Positions 32,378-42,146 of a stretch of 64,000 nt of DNA are shown here, one piece after another (position 1 is the stretch's first letter; every line of letters begins with the position of its first letter). Position numbers and translations under genes: made by a program. A model generated the notes under the pieces. The model was not told the DNA's origin and did no database searches. It saw only the letters and a program-made list of their open reading frames with translations. This DNA is from Zelonia costaricensis (Eukaryota > Euglenozoa > Kinetoplastea > Trypanosomatida > Trypanosomatidae), in the NCBI GenBank assembly GCA_030849075.1, contig JASAOO010003559.1, positions 102,470 to 166,469 on the forward strand, read 5' to 3'.

Positions 32378-32524
32378 TGAGAGAGAAACACACAGCTTCG
32401 CCGTCTGCGCCCCCTTCCTCTTTCCCCTCCCGCTCTCCCTTACCTCATCTCCTTCCTCTCCTTTTTGCGGCATCCTTCGTCCTCCGTGCTCAACCCGCGC
32501 GCCGGCCAAGCAGCAACACAAACG

Positions 32525-33793
32525 ATGGCCCCGACTGCTGGTGCCGCTGCGGCAAGGCGCCAGAGCCTCAACCCCTTTGTAAACGAGCACATCGCACCCG
32601 TCTATCTGCCAAACCTCAAGAAGTACAAGTACTCCGGCGCCGATTTCTCGCTGTTGAGCCGCCATGTCCTGCAGCGCTACTGGAACTTCGTCGTGGGCCT
32701 CGTGCCGATGACCGTCGCGCCAAACCGCATCACTTTCACTGGCTTTGTGGTTGGCATGTCGTCGACGGTGCTCTTCCTCGTGTACTACTTCTTCTCCACG
32801 GGCGAGACCGAGTACCCCAGCTGGGTGCTCTACTACGCCGCCTTTGCCCTGTTTGCGTACCAGACCCTCGACGCCATCGACGGCAAGCAGGCGCGCCGCA
32901 CCGGCACCGGCAGCCCCCTCGGCGAGCTCTTCGACCACGGCTGCGACGCGTTCTTGACGCCGCTCGTGCTGCTCAATGTCGGCCTCGCCACCTACATGGG
33001 GCCGCAGGAGCGCTTCTGGCTCATCGCGCTCTCCTCGATGGGGCTCTTCTCCGCCATCTGGGAGCAGTTCAGCACGGGCACCTTCGACCTCGGCTACATC
33101 AGCGGTCCCACGGAGGGCATCATCCTTAACTGCGTCCTCTTCACCGTCTCGGGCGTCTACGGGCCGGCCATCTGGGACGCCCGCGCGGTGGGCCCGTACG
33201 ACGTTGCCTACCCCGCCTCTCTCGCATGGCTCTTCCCCGGCTGCAACGGCACAGTTCACATCGAGTCGGTTCGCAGCGTCCTCTTCGTCGTCTTCCTCGT
33301 CTCGTGTCCCTTCACGATTCTGGTCAACATCTTCCATGTCGCGACGCGGCCCACCGTGCACACCTCCAAAGCGGCGCCGCTCGTGGCCGCGCTGCCGACC
33401 GTGGCAACGACGGCGCTCATGTTGCACGTTGTGGCCCTGTTCCCCGACCTCACGGCACGGTTTCCGTTCGCGCTCGACATCAGCTTCGGCTTGCTCATGT
33501 CCATCACCGTGACGCGGCTCACACTGGCGCGGCTTTGCATCATGCCGTACAAGGGCGTGAACCTGCACGCGGCGCTCTTTTTCGCCGTCCTCGCCGCGGC
33601 CGCCGCCATGGAGCACTTTGGCAGCACCGTCGCCTCGCACCAGACGGTGGAGACGGTGCTGGGCGGCTCCTTGACGGCGCTGTGCGCTGTCGCTGCCCTG
33701 CAGTACGGGCACATGATTCTCTCTGTCTTTTCGCAGATCGCCCACTTCCTGGGCATTTCGATCATGAGCATCAAGGCGAAGAAGTCGGACTAG
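32525..33793 (+). CDS. CEPT: Choline/ethanolamine phosphotransferase (CDP-alcohol phosphotransferase)
   Basis: The 422-residue integral membrane enzyme transfers phosphocholine and/or phosphoethanolamine from the CDP form to diacylglycerol, the last step of the Kennedy pathway, normally in the ER membrane. The full CDP-alcohol phosphotransferase signature D-G-x2-A-R-x8-G-x3-D-x3-D is present at D119, G120, A123, R124, G133, D137, D141. The N-terminal LKKYKYSGADFSLL and the APNRITFTGF helix start are typical of eukaryotic CEPT/EPT enzymes. About eight to ten hydrophobic helices fill residues 50-400. From memory the L. major orthologue at this gene order is a dual-specificity CEPT; the sequence alone does not fix head-group preference. 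The ATG follows a short C/T-rich leader. The C-terminus ends in a lysine-rich MSIKAKKSD. Confidence 0.92.
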   Translation: MAPTAGAAAARRQSLNPFVNEHIAPVYLPNLKKYKYSGADFSLLSRHVLQRYWNFVVGLVPMTVAPNRITFTGFVVGMSSTVLFLVYYFFSTGETEYPSWVLYYAAFALFAYQTLDAIDGKQARRTGTGSPLGELFDHGCDAFLTPLVLLNVGLATYMGPQERFWLIALSSMGLFSAIWEQFSTGTFDLGYISGPTEGIILNCVLFTVSGVYGPAIWDARAVGPYDVAYPASLAWLFPGCNGTVHIESVRSVLFVVFLVSCPFTILVNIFHVATRPTVHTSKAAPLVAALPTVATTALMLHVVALFPDLTARFPFALDISFGLLMSITVTRLTLARLCIMPYKGVNLHAALFFAVLAAAAAMEHFGSTVASHQTVETVLGGSLTALCAVAALQYGHMILSVFSQIAHFLGISIMSIKAKKSD

Positions 33794-34029
33794 CGGTGCC
33801 CATACACGTGTCGATGGGGGGAAAGGCGAGCTTGACGGCGTCCTAGGCGTCGATTCGCCTCTGTCAGAATCGTGTCACGGGCACGTGCGTGTGTCTGTGT
33901 GTGCGCGCTGAAGTCGTGTGGGCTCTCGCGCCGAGGCTGAGACGACGCCGTGGCGATGCAGCCACGTGCCGTGTAAGAGACGGGCCACCCGAAGACTGCC
34001 TGGAGAGACGCGCGGCACACACGCACAAT

Positions 34030-34066
34030 CACACACACACACACATACACACACACACACACACAC
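34030..34066. repeat. CA microsatellite (interrupted by one TA)
   Basis: About 18 CA dinucleotides with a single T substitution near 34046, in the CEPT 3' flank. Confidence 0.95.
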
Positions 34067-34899
34067 GCGGAAGAACCTCCTGTGGTTCACCTCTTTTTCT
34101 TCCTCCACCCGCCCCCCTTGTGCTCGTCCGTTTTCCCCTTCCCGCCGCCATCCTTCAGTGTTTCTTTGCCGGTCTGTTGTTGCCGCGCCCCCCCCCTCCC
34201 TCCCGTTTTCCCGTTCTTCTCCCCACCTCCGCTTGGCGTAGTTTGTGTTTCCTGTGTTGCAGGGGTAGAAGTGTGCGTGCTCGTCATCGTCGTGGACAAC
34301 GCACGTTACGTAATGAAGTGCAAAAAGGCCAAATGAGCAGCAGATGCTAACGTGGCGCGTGCAGAGGGGTGGCAGTAGACGAAGGAAAGCGCGGTCCGTT
34401 TTGTTCTCCCTCTCATCGCATCGGGCCGCTGACGGGCACTGCGTCGCGTCCGCTTCTGGGAGGGGGACGGGGGCTACACCGCGTCAACCCTGCTCTTTCT
34501 GACAATCACCTTCGTTGACACCCTCCGTTCGGTGATCGTGCGTGCACTGGTGGGGCAGGCTTCGCTGTGCGGCTTTGCTGCGACACGCGACGCACCAGCG
34601 CTGCACTCGCGTTGCTGCGGTCTTCCTCCCGTTGCACACACTTCCCCGTTGCCTCTCTCGCTACCCCACTCCTTTTTTTTTTTGTGGACGTACAACGATC
34701 ACCTTTGGGCACGGGTACACATGCCCCTTCACGATGCCCGCACCTGCACGCGATGCACTCACGCGTTCGACCGGTTCGCGGTTTCACTGTAATGACGCCT
34801 CCACCTTTTTTAAATTCGCCTCCGCAAAAATGGGAAGCTGAACGGAAGAACGAGTTGTTGTGCAGATCAATCGCGACGGGCTCAAGCCAGGACCTCGCC

Positions 34900-34922
34900 C
34901 ACACACACACACACACACACAC
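34900..34922. repeat. (CA)11 microsatellite
   Basis: Eleven CA dinucleotides in non-coding DNA about 260 bases before the start of the 2054-residue gene. Confidence 0.95.
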
Positions 34923-35014
34923 CGTAAGAAGGCGGAGAAAGAAAAAGTACTCGACTCGTGACCCCAAACACACAGCATAATCACAGCAAGGCAGTCACTT
35001 GTTCACGCCCCATA

Positions 35015-35038
35015 AGTCTTTTCTCTCTGCCTTCTCAG
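35015..35038 (+). promoter_or_regulatory. Spliced-leader acceptor for the 2054-aa gene
   Basis: A compact C/T tract ends in CTTCTCAG at 35031-35038. The predicted 5' UTR is about 143 nt. Confidence 0.6.
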
Positions 35039-35181
35039 CGTAATCGCGCCAAATATTGCAGGAAAGGGAACAGCAACTTAGAGTGCACGCGTTGGCCTCA
35101 GCGCGTGAGCTGACTCCACTGCACTAAAGAACAAAAAGCAGAGAGAGTCAGCGTCCCACCGTTCACCGTCTGGTGAGGCAC

Positions 35182-38100
35182 ATGTCTTTCGCGGGCAATG
35201 CGGCACCAGCGGCCGCAACGCCGTTGTTTGCGACCCTCAATGCGGCCCACGGCGCCGCTGGCCGGGCCTCGTTGAAGCCCGTCACGGTGTCGTCGGATGG
35301 CAAGGTCGGTAGCGATCGGGCTAGTGTGCTCGAGGGGCTGGCGGTCCTCTTCAAGGACCGCGAGCTTCGGCCGCCGAGCGCGGCGCTGGCACTGCTGCTG
35401 CCTCCCCCCTCCTTCGATGAAACAGGGCGACAGTACAAGGACTTTGCGGAGGACGATACGGACTACGTGGTGGAGACACTCGCGGCGGCCCCCTACGCGG
35501 TGCTGGGCGACGCCGGCAGTGGGAGCCACAGCGGCAGCAGCAGTCGAGCCGTTCCGCTGCTTCCCGAGTTGTCGCTTCCCAGCACTGCGGCGCCTCTCTT
35601 GTCCTCCTCCTCCCCCTCGCCGCCCTCCGCGTCACCGTCGGCGCGGCGCACAGGAGCGAAGGCTGCGGCGGGTGCAAACCATGGGAGGCATCGGCTGGAG
35701 GCAGCACCGCAGGCACCCCTGTGGACGCCAGGGCTTGTGCCCTTGACGCGGACGCTCAGTGTACTGCGGGCGATTCTGCAACGCTCCTACGCGGCCCACC
35801 GCCACTCCCGCAACTTTGCTCGTCTCCTGCACGTGCTCGGTGACGGCCGCTTCGCCGCGACGGCGGCGGACCAGATGCACACGCTCTGGCAGCGGATCGG
35901 TGGCGCTGCGGGGTCGGCGCAGCCGCTAGCCGCGGAGCAGACCGCGCTGTCGCTGTTCTGTGATGTGCTGCTGCTGCTTGCGTACCACCACGACCACCAC
36001 AGCGCCTCCGACGCCGGGGCACCGCGCCGCGGGGAGGACGTCAGGGAGATGGTCACGGACGCCACGCTGGCCAAGCTGTACGCGTTGAGTACGAGCATGG
36101 GTGCCCACCTCGTCGCGGCGCCGGCGCACCCTCTCGTGCACCTGCGCCAAAGTACATCGGCGCTGACAAGTTTCTGCATCTTGCACGCTACCCGCCTCCC
36201 ACGCGCTGTTCTGGACGACGCATTGCGGGACCTCGAAGGGGCTGGGGAGCGGGGTGCCGAAGTGGGACTGGCGAACATGGCGCACATGGCCTTCATGGCG
36301 GCCCTGCCAATAGCCTGCTCGTCGATGTCACAGGAGTGGCAGTGCTGTGCGCTGGAGGTGGTGCGCAAGGCCACCCTGTACGACGCGGCGGCTGACGTGT
36401 ACTGCAGCACCGACGGCGCGGCGACATCGGTGGTGGGGTGTCTCGTTACCACGGTGCACGGCCAGGCGCTCCAGGCGCTTCTCTCTGTCATGTCAGCTGC
36501 CGCGTGGTGCTACTGCACCGCGGACGCGCTGCTGCACATTAGCCGTGCAGTCGGCGCCTACGGCGCGACGTGGACGACCTACTCGACAAGCTGCACAAAC
36601 TTCGTGGGCTTCCTGCACCGCGCCCTCGCCCGTTACGAGACGCAGTGCGCGCAGCTGCAGGAGGGCAAGCCTCCGGCAAGGCTGCGGTCGCAGAGCAACA
36701 AGAGCAGTCCACCGCAGCTGCAGGCGTCCTCGCTGTCGTCGGTGGCGGCGCTGCCGGACGCGGTGGTGCGCGCGAACCGTCGCGTCGCCTGGAGCCCCAC
36801 AGGGCCCACGCCATGGGCGGCGGCGCTTGATTCGCTTGTGCAGCGCAGTGTGCTTGGCACAGACGCGGGTGCCGCTGCTGCCGCCCCCTCCGCGGCGGCC
36901 GGGTCCAGCAGTGGAACCACGGACGCGTACTTGGCGTTTCGCCCTGGCGGCGCGTTTGTGGAGGCCGGCGGCGCCGTGTACGGCGGCAGTGACACAGACC
37001 CCGAGGCGTACCTGGCGCGATGCGAGGCCGCGCCCGACTCCCCGCGCAGCTTCGTGTTCTATCTCTCGTTGCTGGCCTACACGACGGCGGCGCTGCCGCA
37101 GACGCTTCGCTCGTTTGAGGAGCTGCGACGCTTCTTTCACCTCTCAGCAGCAGCAGCGGGGGACAAGGACTGCGGGGAGGCGACGGAGCGGCAGCTGTTC
37201 GCGTTGTGCGTGCGCCTGCTCTCTGCCACGCTCCCGAGCGTGCAGGCTGACTGCAGCACCGGCATGTCGAAGGAGGATGCACAGGCCCACCTGCTCTGTG
37301 AGTCCACCGCGACCCTGCTGTGCGCCTTCATGTGCGCCTTCCCCCACTCTCTGCAGGCCTTGGAGCACGCCACTGGCGCGATGCGCCTCGTCGACGCGGT
37401 CACGCAGCTCGTGACGGCCATTGCAGCGGCACCCCATCCGTCGCTGCGGCTGAAGCACGCAGCCTACCAGCTTCTTCGCCGCTACGCCTCCGCCGTGGAG
37501 GCGCTCGACGCTCTGGCGGCGCGGCTTCTGGCGCCGTCGCACTGGGCCTCGCTCGGGTGCGCCGCCGAGTTCGCCGAGGCGGACCTCTGCGCCTGCGTGC
37601 ACCTCTACCGGCACTTGTGCTGCACCGCCGTAGAGGCGGGCACTGTCCGTCCCGGACGCCTTCTCTCCCTCCTGGCGGAGCTGCCCGCCGGGGCCTTCAG
37701 CTGCTCCGCCGGCGGCGCGGCGACGGCGACGACGCTGGTGCACGCCATGTTTACGATGCTCGAGGAGGACGAAGGCGGCGACGCGGCGCTCTTTGGGGAC
37801 GTGACAGTGGCGCAGCTGCCGGCGCTCATCGCCCGCCTCGGCGAGGCCCTCGACGCGCTGCTGCAGGGAAGCGCAGCGGGGTACGTTGTGGCGGCCGGGC
37901 AGCCGACGTGGCGCTCCGCGTGTGCCGCAGCCTCGCTGCTGTACCGGGTCGTGCTCGCCTACCGCGTGCCCGCCCTTGCCGCGACGGCCGCCTTTCCCGT
38001 GCCGGGTGACGTGGCGCTTGGCTGGTGTGACGCTGGCGGCAGTCCGCGCCCGCGTCGCTCCCGCTGCCTGGTGCAGGTGCTGCTGGAGCTGCTGTGCAAC

Positions 38101-41100
38101 GACGCCGTGGCGGCTGCCCACCACATGGCTGCCGAGCTGCTCGTGGCTGCCGTGCACGCCACGGCAGTGCAGCAGGGCACCGAGGGCGCGCTCGAGGTGC
38201 TGCGCTCCTGCGCCTCGCCGGTGGAGTTGGCGGGCAGAGTGCTGCGGGTGCAGCGCGAGGCGTTTGGCGCCCCGTCCAACGCAGTTCGACTGGAGGTGCT
38301 CCTGGCGATGGCGAAGTGGTGCCCGGCGCTCTTCCTCCTCCTTTTCGGCCCCGCGCGACCCGACGACGGCGACGACGAGGACGAGAGGAGGGACGGAGAG
38401 GACGGCGCGGCGGCGGCGGGTGGCGGCAACGATGGCAAGCGCGCCGGGCCGGCCGCGGCGACGCAGCCGTCAGAGCTGCCCCTCATGCGACTCCTGGTCG
38501 CCACGGTGCGAGCGGACAACGCGGTGCTGTTCGAGAAGGCGGTTGCCCTCGACGTGTTGCGGTGCTGCGGCATGGCGACGTTGGTGCCGCTACAGGAGGT
38601 GGTGGCGCTGGTGCCTCGTGACGACGGCGACGCTGACGTCGGCGGGGGCACGGCCAGCGGCGGGGCGGGCGAGTGGGAGGAGGCGGCGCTGACGGTGGCC
38701 TGCGTCGCCTACGTCAATGCGCGGGTGGCGCTGGAGCTGGCGAAGGCGAAGCCTGCCGCCGTGGACGTCGGCAACGGGGGCGGCGACACAGAGGGGACAA
38801 CCAGGGCGACGCCGCGTACCCCCCATCGCCGACCCAACTCGGTGCCGCTCTCGCCGGCAGTGGCGCCATCGTCGGCGGCGGCAGCGTCGTCGGTGGCATC
38901 GCTGCAGACAGCGGCGCGCCGCAAGGCGCTGGCAGCGTACACGGACGCCATGGATCAGCTGCTGCGCCACGGCGCTGCGGCGGTGCAGCGCGCCCGCCGT
39001 GCCTACGACACTGAGCTGGCCAAGCTCCACTACGCCGAGGCCGTGCCATGGTCGACGCGCCAGACCGCCAGCCTCGTCCTCGCCGAAAGCTCGAACATGA
39101 GCGTCAACGTGGTGGTGCCCCGCGGCAGCCGCTCCGCTGCCCAGCGGTGGGCGAGCTCGAACCAGGGCAGCCACGCCAGCGCGTTGGCCCGCAACCAACT
39201 GAGCAGCACCAGTGTCCTGTCTCGCCCCGCCGCGCCGCGTGCCCTGGTCGCGGCCAGTGCGACCGTGAGCGCCAGCGTGCGGGCCATGAACGGCCTGCAC
39301 GAGCTCTCGGCGCACGACGCCGAAGCCGTCGCAGCGCAGCAGCGCCTCTGCCCGGTCGGGACAGCCGCCGGTCGCTTCTTCCGCTGCACAGACGACGACC
39401 GACGCCTCAACACGCTGGCCGCTCTGCTGGACACCATGGCGGCCCTGGCCACCGCGCTGGAGCAGCTCGTGTGGTTCAGCGGGGCCGAGGGCAGTGCAGT
39501 AGCCGGGTTGTTTGGGAAGCGCACGCAGCAGGTGCTGGAGGGAGCGGTGGCGGCCGTGCTGTCCAGTCAGCCGGCCGCGCCGGTGCTGTCGCCCTTTCTG
39601 GCGCGGCAGGTGCAGCAGCAGCTGCGCCTCGCCCGAGCCGCCACCGCCGTCCTCGAGGTCGCCGTCAGCGAGGACGACCCCGAGTCGCTTGAGATGGGTG
39701 CCGCCTTGCAGTCCGCGCTGCGCCGCTTGGTGGCCTACGTCAAAGCGAACCGCGCCCACGTTGCATTCGTCGTCGACGCGCTGCCAATCATCACAGCGTT
39801 CCCGCTCACCACCGTGGCGGCAAACACGGCGGCGGGCGAGCTGACTGCCACCCTGCAGATGGCGCTGCAGGACCAACTGCTGGCGGACTCATGGACGACG
39901 GAGACACTGGTGCTGCTTGACGGGCTGATCGACGGCTGCGTGCGGCTCTTCAGTCAGCCCCGCAGTGAGGGCGGCTGTGACCCGCTGTTTGTGAGCCGGC
40001 TGCTGCCGACGATGCTGCAGCTTGCCGCACGACTGGCTGGCTCGGTGCAGCCAACGCAGCCGAGCAACGCAGCTGTGCAGCGCTTCGTGCGTGTCGTGGA
40101 GTGCATCGGCTGCGTCGTGGCGCGTTGCGGCGGCCACGTCGCTGTGCTGGGCTTTCTCGCCGAGGACGTGCTGCTCCGCTTCCTGCAAGCCCTCGGCCAG
40201 TTCACGGCTTCTGCCGTCTACGACGCGGCGGCGCAGCGGCACATGCGGTTGGGGTGGCACGTTTGCTGGCTGGCGGTGGTGTCGCTGTGGGGCACCGTTC
40301 TCGCCGTGCGCGGCACGTACACCGCCGTCGCGTCGGGCTGGGTGCCGTCCCTGAAGGCGGCGCTGCTGAGCAGCCCGCGTTTCTCGGCGGCTCTCAGTGC
40401 TTTTGCCGGCGCCCACGGGGCCGACAGGGACGCGCTGCTGGTGTGGGAGGTGGAGGAGGTGACTGTGTGCACGCGACTCGCGTCTGCGCTGGCGGCGCAG
40501 GGCACCGTACTCGACGCCCTCACGCCATGCGTGCAGGCCGCGTTTGTGTTTCTACAGCAGCCGCACCTGCAGCAGCACTGCGTCGCCTCGCTGCCGAGCA
40601 CCGAGACGGCGGTGAGCGAGGGCCGGCGCATCACTGTTGCCCAGACCCACGCGCTGCGCCATGTGCTGACGGTGCTGCTGCGGCACCCCGCCTACGCCAT
40701 CCCGCGCGACGGCGCGGCCGTGGCGGCGTTTGCGTTTGCGCCGGAGCTGCTGCTCGGGGCTGCAGCCGGGTCGCCACGCGCAGACGGACCGCCGGCGCAG
40801 ACGTCGCCGGCGACGCGCTTCGTGCTGTCCCTCGAGGTGCTGCGCCAGTTCACCGTGCGCGAGCTTCAAGTTCTGCGCCGGGTGACGGCCGCCTCTGCCG
40901 GCTCGGGTGGTGTTGGCGGCCCCTTCGAGCGCTCACCCGACGCGGGGCGGCCTAGTGCGGTGTCGCGCGAGTCGAGTGCGACGCGGTCGCCGAGCCACGG
41001 CGCGCTGACGCCCGACGGCGACGCCGCGACAGAGCCGGACGATGCTGCGACGGTGGAGGGGCAGGTGGACGTGGCGGCGGAGGTGCAGTCGGTGCACCTC

Positions 41101-41346
41101 GAGACGGTGCAGCTTGCCGTGACAGCCTACACGCTGACGCTGGAGGACTTTGTGCAGCACGCCGGCGCAGCGCCAGGGGTTCTGTACACGGCGGCCGTCC
41201 TGCAGGCGGCGCAGCGCACGACGGAGCGGCTCGTCCGCACGCTGCGGTTGCTGCTGAAGGAGTTGCAGGAGCTGCGCTGGCCGCTACTGAGCCGCGTCGT
41301 ACACACGCAGACGGCGAAGCTGGAGCAGCTGATCGGCCGCCTCTAG
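35182..41346 (+). CDS. 2054-aa helical-repeat-like protein; possible inner-ring nucleoporin (Nup205/188 type)
   Basis: This is the largest gene of the window. The ATG at 35182 is the first after the splice acceptor. The protein is Ala/Leu-rich and predicted mostly alpha-helical, broken by disordered inserts: Ser/Pro-rich (~130-165), acidic DDGDDEDERRDGEDG (~1061-1075), and Ser/Pro/Thr-rich segments (~1190-1240, ~1910-1960). It has no signal peptide and no clear catalytic motif. The central block (~1015-1060) pairs a basic amphipathic helix with VRLEVLLAMAKWCPALFLLLFG and is followed by an acidic insert. A similar order (helix, LEFL helix, acidic linker, further helices) occurs near the middle of Nup188/Nup205 proteins, and the size fits the large trypanosome inner-ring nucleoporin. 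That link rests on a faint pattern and could be wrong. The alternative is another HEAT/ARM-type scaffold. Confidence 0.8.
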   Translation: MSFAGNAAPAAATPLFATLNAAHGAAGRASLKPVTVSSDGKVGSDRASVLEGLAVLFKDRELRPPSAALALLLPPPSFDETGRQYKDFAEDDTDYVVETLAAAPYAVLGDAGSGSHSGSSSRAVPLLPELSLPSTAAPLLSSSSPSPPSASPSARRTGAKAAAGANHGRHRLEAAPQAPLWTPGLVPLTRTLSVLRAILQRSYAAHRHSRNFARLLHVLGDGRFAATAADQMHTLWQRIGGAAGSAQPLAAEQTALSLFCDVLLLLAYHHDHHSASDAGAPRRGEDVREMVTDATLAKLYALSTSMGAHLVAAPAHPLVHLRQSTSALTSFCILHATRLPRAVLDDALRDLEGAGERGAEVGLANMAHMAFMAALPIACSSMSQEWQCCALEVVRKATLYDAAADVYCSTDGAATSVVGCLVTTVHGQALQALLSVMSAAAWCYCTADALLHISRAVGAYGATWTTYSTSCTNFVGFLHRALARYETQCAQLQEGKPPARLRSQSNKSSPPQLQASSLSSVAALPDAVVRANRRVAWSPTGPTPWAAALDSLVQRSVLGTDAGAAAAAPSAAAGSSSGTTDAYLAFRPGGAFVEAGGAVYGGSDTDPEAYLARCEAAPDSPRSFVFYLSLLAYTTAALPQTLRSFEELRRFFHLSAAAAGDKDCGEATERQLFALCVRLLSATLPSVQADCSTGMSKEDAQAHLLCESTATLLCAFMCAFPHSLQALEHATGAMRLVDAVTQLVTAIAAAPHPSLRLKHAAYQLLRRYASAVEALDALAARLLAPSHWASLGCAAEFAEADLCACVHLYRHLCCTAVEAGTVRPGRLLSLLAELPAGAFSCSAGGAATATTLVHAMFTMLEEDEGGDAALFGDVTVAQLPALIARLGEALDALLQGSAAGYVVAAGQPTWRSACAAASLLYRVVLAYRVPALAATAAFPVPGDVALGWCDAGGSPRPRRSRCLVQVLLELLCNDAVAAAHHMAAELLVAAVHATAVQQGTEGALEVLRSCASPVELAGRVLRVQREAFGAPSNAVRLEVLLAMAKWCPALFLLLFGPARPDDGDDEDERRDGEDGAAAAGGGNDGKRAGPAAATQPSELPLMRLLVATVRADNAVLFEKAVALDVLRCCGMATLVPLQEVVALVPRDDGDADVGGGTASGGAGEWEEAALTVACVAYVNARVALELAKAKPAAVDVGNGGGDTEGTTRATPRTPHRRPNSVPLSPAVAPSSAAAASSVASLQTAARRKALAAYTDAMDQLLRHGAAAVQRARRAYDTELAKLHYAEAVPWSTRQTASLVLAESSNMSVNVVVPRGSRSAAQRWASSNQGSHASALARNQLSSTSVLSRPAAPRALVAASATVSASVRAMNGLHELSAHDAEAVAAQQRLCPVGTAAGRFFRCTDDDRRLNTLAALLDTMAALATALEQLVWFSGAEGSAVAGLFGKRTQQVLEGAVAAVLSSQPAAPVLSPFLARQVQQQLRLARAATAVLEVAVSEDDPESLEMGAALQSALRRLVAYVKANRAHVAFVVDALPIITAFPLTTVAANTAAGELTATLQMALQDQLLADSWTTETLVLLDGLIDGCVRLFSQPRSEGGCDPLFVSRLLPTMLQLAARLAGSVQPTQPSNAAVQRFVRVVECIGCVVARCGGHVAVLGFLAEDVLLRFLQALGQFTASAVYDAAAQRHMRLGWHVCWLAVVSLWGTVLAVRGTYTAVASGWVPSLKAALLSSPRFSAALSAFAGAHGADRDALLVWEVEEVTVCTRLASALAAQGTVLDALTPCVQAAFVFLQQPHLQQHCVASLPSTETAVSEGRRITVAQTHALRHVLTVLLRHPAYAIPRDGAAVAAFAFAPELLLGAAAGSPRADGPPAQTSPATRFVLSLEVLRQFTVRELQVLRRVTAASAGSGGVGGPFERSPDAGRPSAVSRESSATRSPSHGALTPDGDAATEPDDAATVEGQVDVAAEVQSVHLETVQLAVTAYTLTLEDFVQHAGAAPGVLYTAAVLQAAQRTTERLVRTLRLLLKELQELRWPLLSRVVHTQTAKLEQLIGRL

Positions 41347-42146
41347 AAGGGAGAAGGACAGCGTGACAGCAGGAGAGTGCACCCGTGGCGGCCGCGCATA
41401 AGGGCACAATCAGTTAAGCTCAAAAGGGGACATCGGTGATGCAGGCGCGCCACGTGTTGCGAGGCGCCCTGAGGTGAACCGGAGAACGCGAAGGCGAAGA
41501 GGAACTTCTTGCCTGGCAGCAGTCGAGGCTTGAGAAAAAAAAAAAACGGAGAAAGATGTCAACGTTCGTTCCTGCGCCACACACGCTGTCACTTGCTGCT
41601 GAGTCGTGTGACACGCAGAGCGCGGCACAAGAAGGAAGTGGTGTGGACTGTCTACTTGTTCCTCTCTCATCAGTTTGCGGTGAGCCGCACTCGGCTTTCC
41701 TTTACCGCTGACCCGCCCTTGGACTCGTGTGTGCTTTGGTTCGCACAAACAAGAAGAAGACGAACAGCCGTGACGTGCCATTCGAGTGCGACGCTTTACA
41801 CATTTTCTTCGGGGTTTCGACTCTCTCTTGTCTCCTCTCACAACACACACACACATACATTTAGCCTGCCGCCTCGGGCGAGTTCAAGAGAAAAGAAACT
41901 GTGGCACCAGCTGGAGAGCGCTAGCCTATTCAAATCCTCTCACAGCTTTCCCGCATCACTCGGACACATCGCCCAGCGTCCCCCTCTGGCCCTATACTCG
42001 TTTTGTTGGTGTTGCTGGTGCATCCTCCCTGCTCTCCACTCGAGCGTGCTGTGCGTGCGTGTGTGAGTGTGTGTGTGTGTGTGTGTGTGCTCTTTTGCGT
42101 GTTTGCCTGCCGCGGCCCGTCCTGCCGCCTTGTTGGTATTGGCACC
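41347..42146. other. Intergenic region before the Rag GTPase gene
   Basis: About 0.8 kb without a gene. It has an A12 run near 41535, a C/T tract followed by CA repeats and ATTTAG (41864), a plausible acceptor, and a long TG repeat inside the predicted 5' UTR. Confidence 0.7.
42067..42089. repeat. (GT)11 microsatellite in the predicted 5' UTR
   Basis: Eleven GT dinucleotides end 57 bases before the ATG of the RagC/D-type gene. If the acceptor is at 41864, the repeat is transcribed into the leader. Confidence 0.9.

Larger units (their letters stand above)
29795..32524. other. Intergenic region between enolase-phosphatase and CEPT
   Basis: About 2.7 kb. It has C/T-rich sequence (29920-30300), then a GC-rich stretch at 30350-30600 that looks more coding-like than its surroundings (see the small ORF), then A-rich tracts (30722-30742, 30850-30875, 31420) and a final C/T-rich splice region (32320-32470). 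No long gene is supported. Confidence 0.65.
33794..35181. other. Intergenic region between CEPT and the 2054-aa gene
   Basis: About 1.4 kb without a gene, carrying two CA microsatellites, C/T-rich sequence at 34090-34240 and the strong acceptor at 35038. Confidence 0.7.

Noticed and set aside
32348..33745. 465-codon minus-strand frame opposite CEPT
   Set aside because: Antisense shadow of a GC3-rich gene. The + strand carries the full CDP-alcohol phosphotransferase signature, and no other gene of the window is on the minus strand.
38590..39876. 428-codon minus-strand frame inside the 2054-aa gene
   Set aside because: Arg/His/Gly-rich antisense shadow without any recognisable motif.
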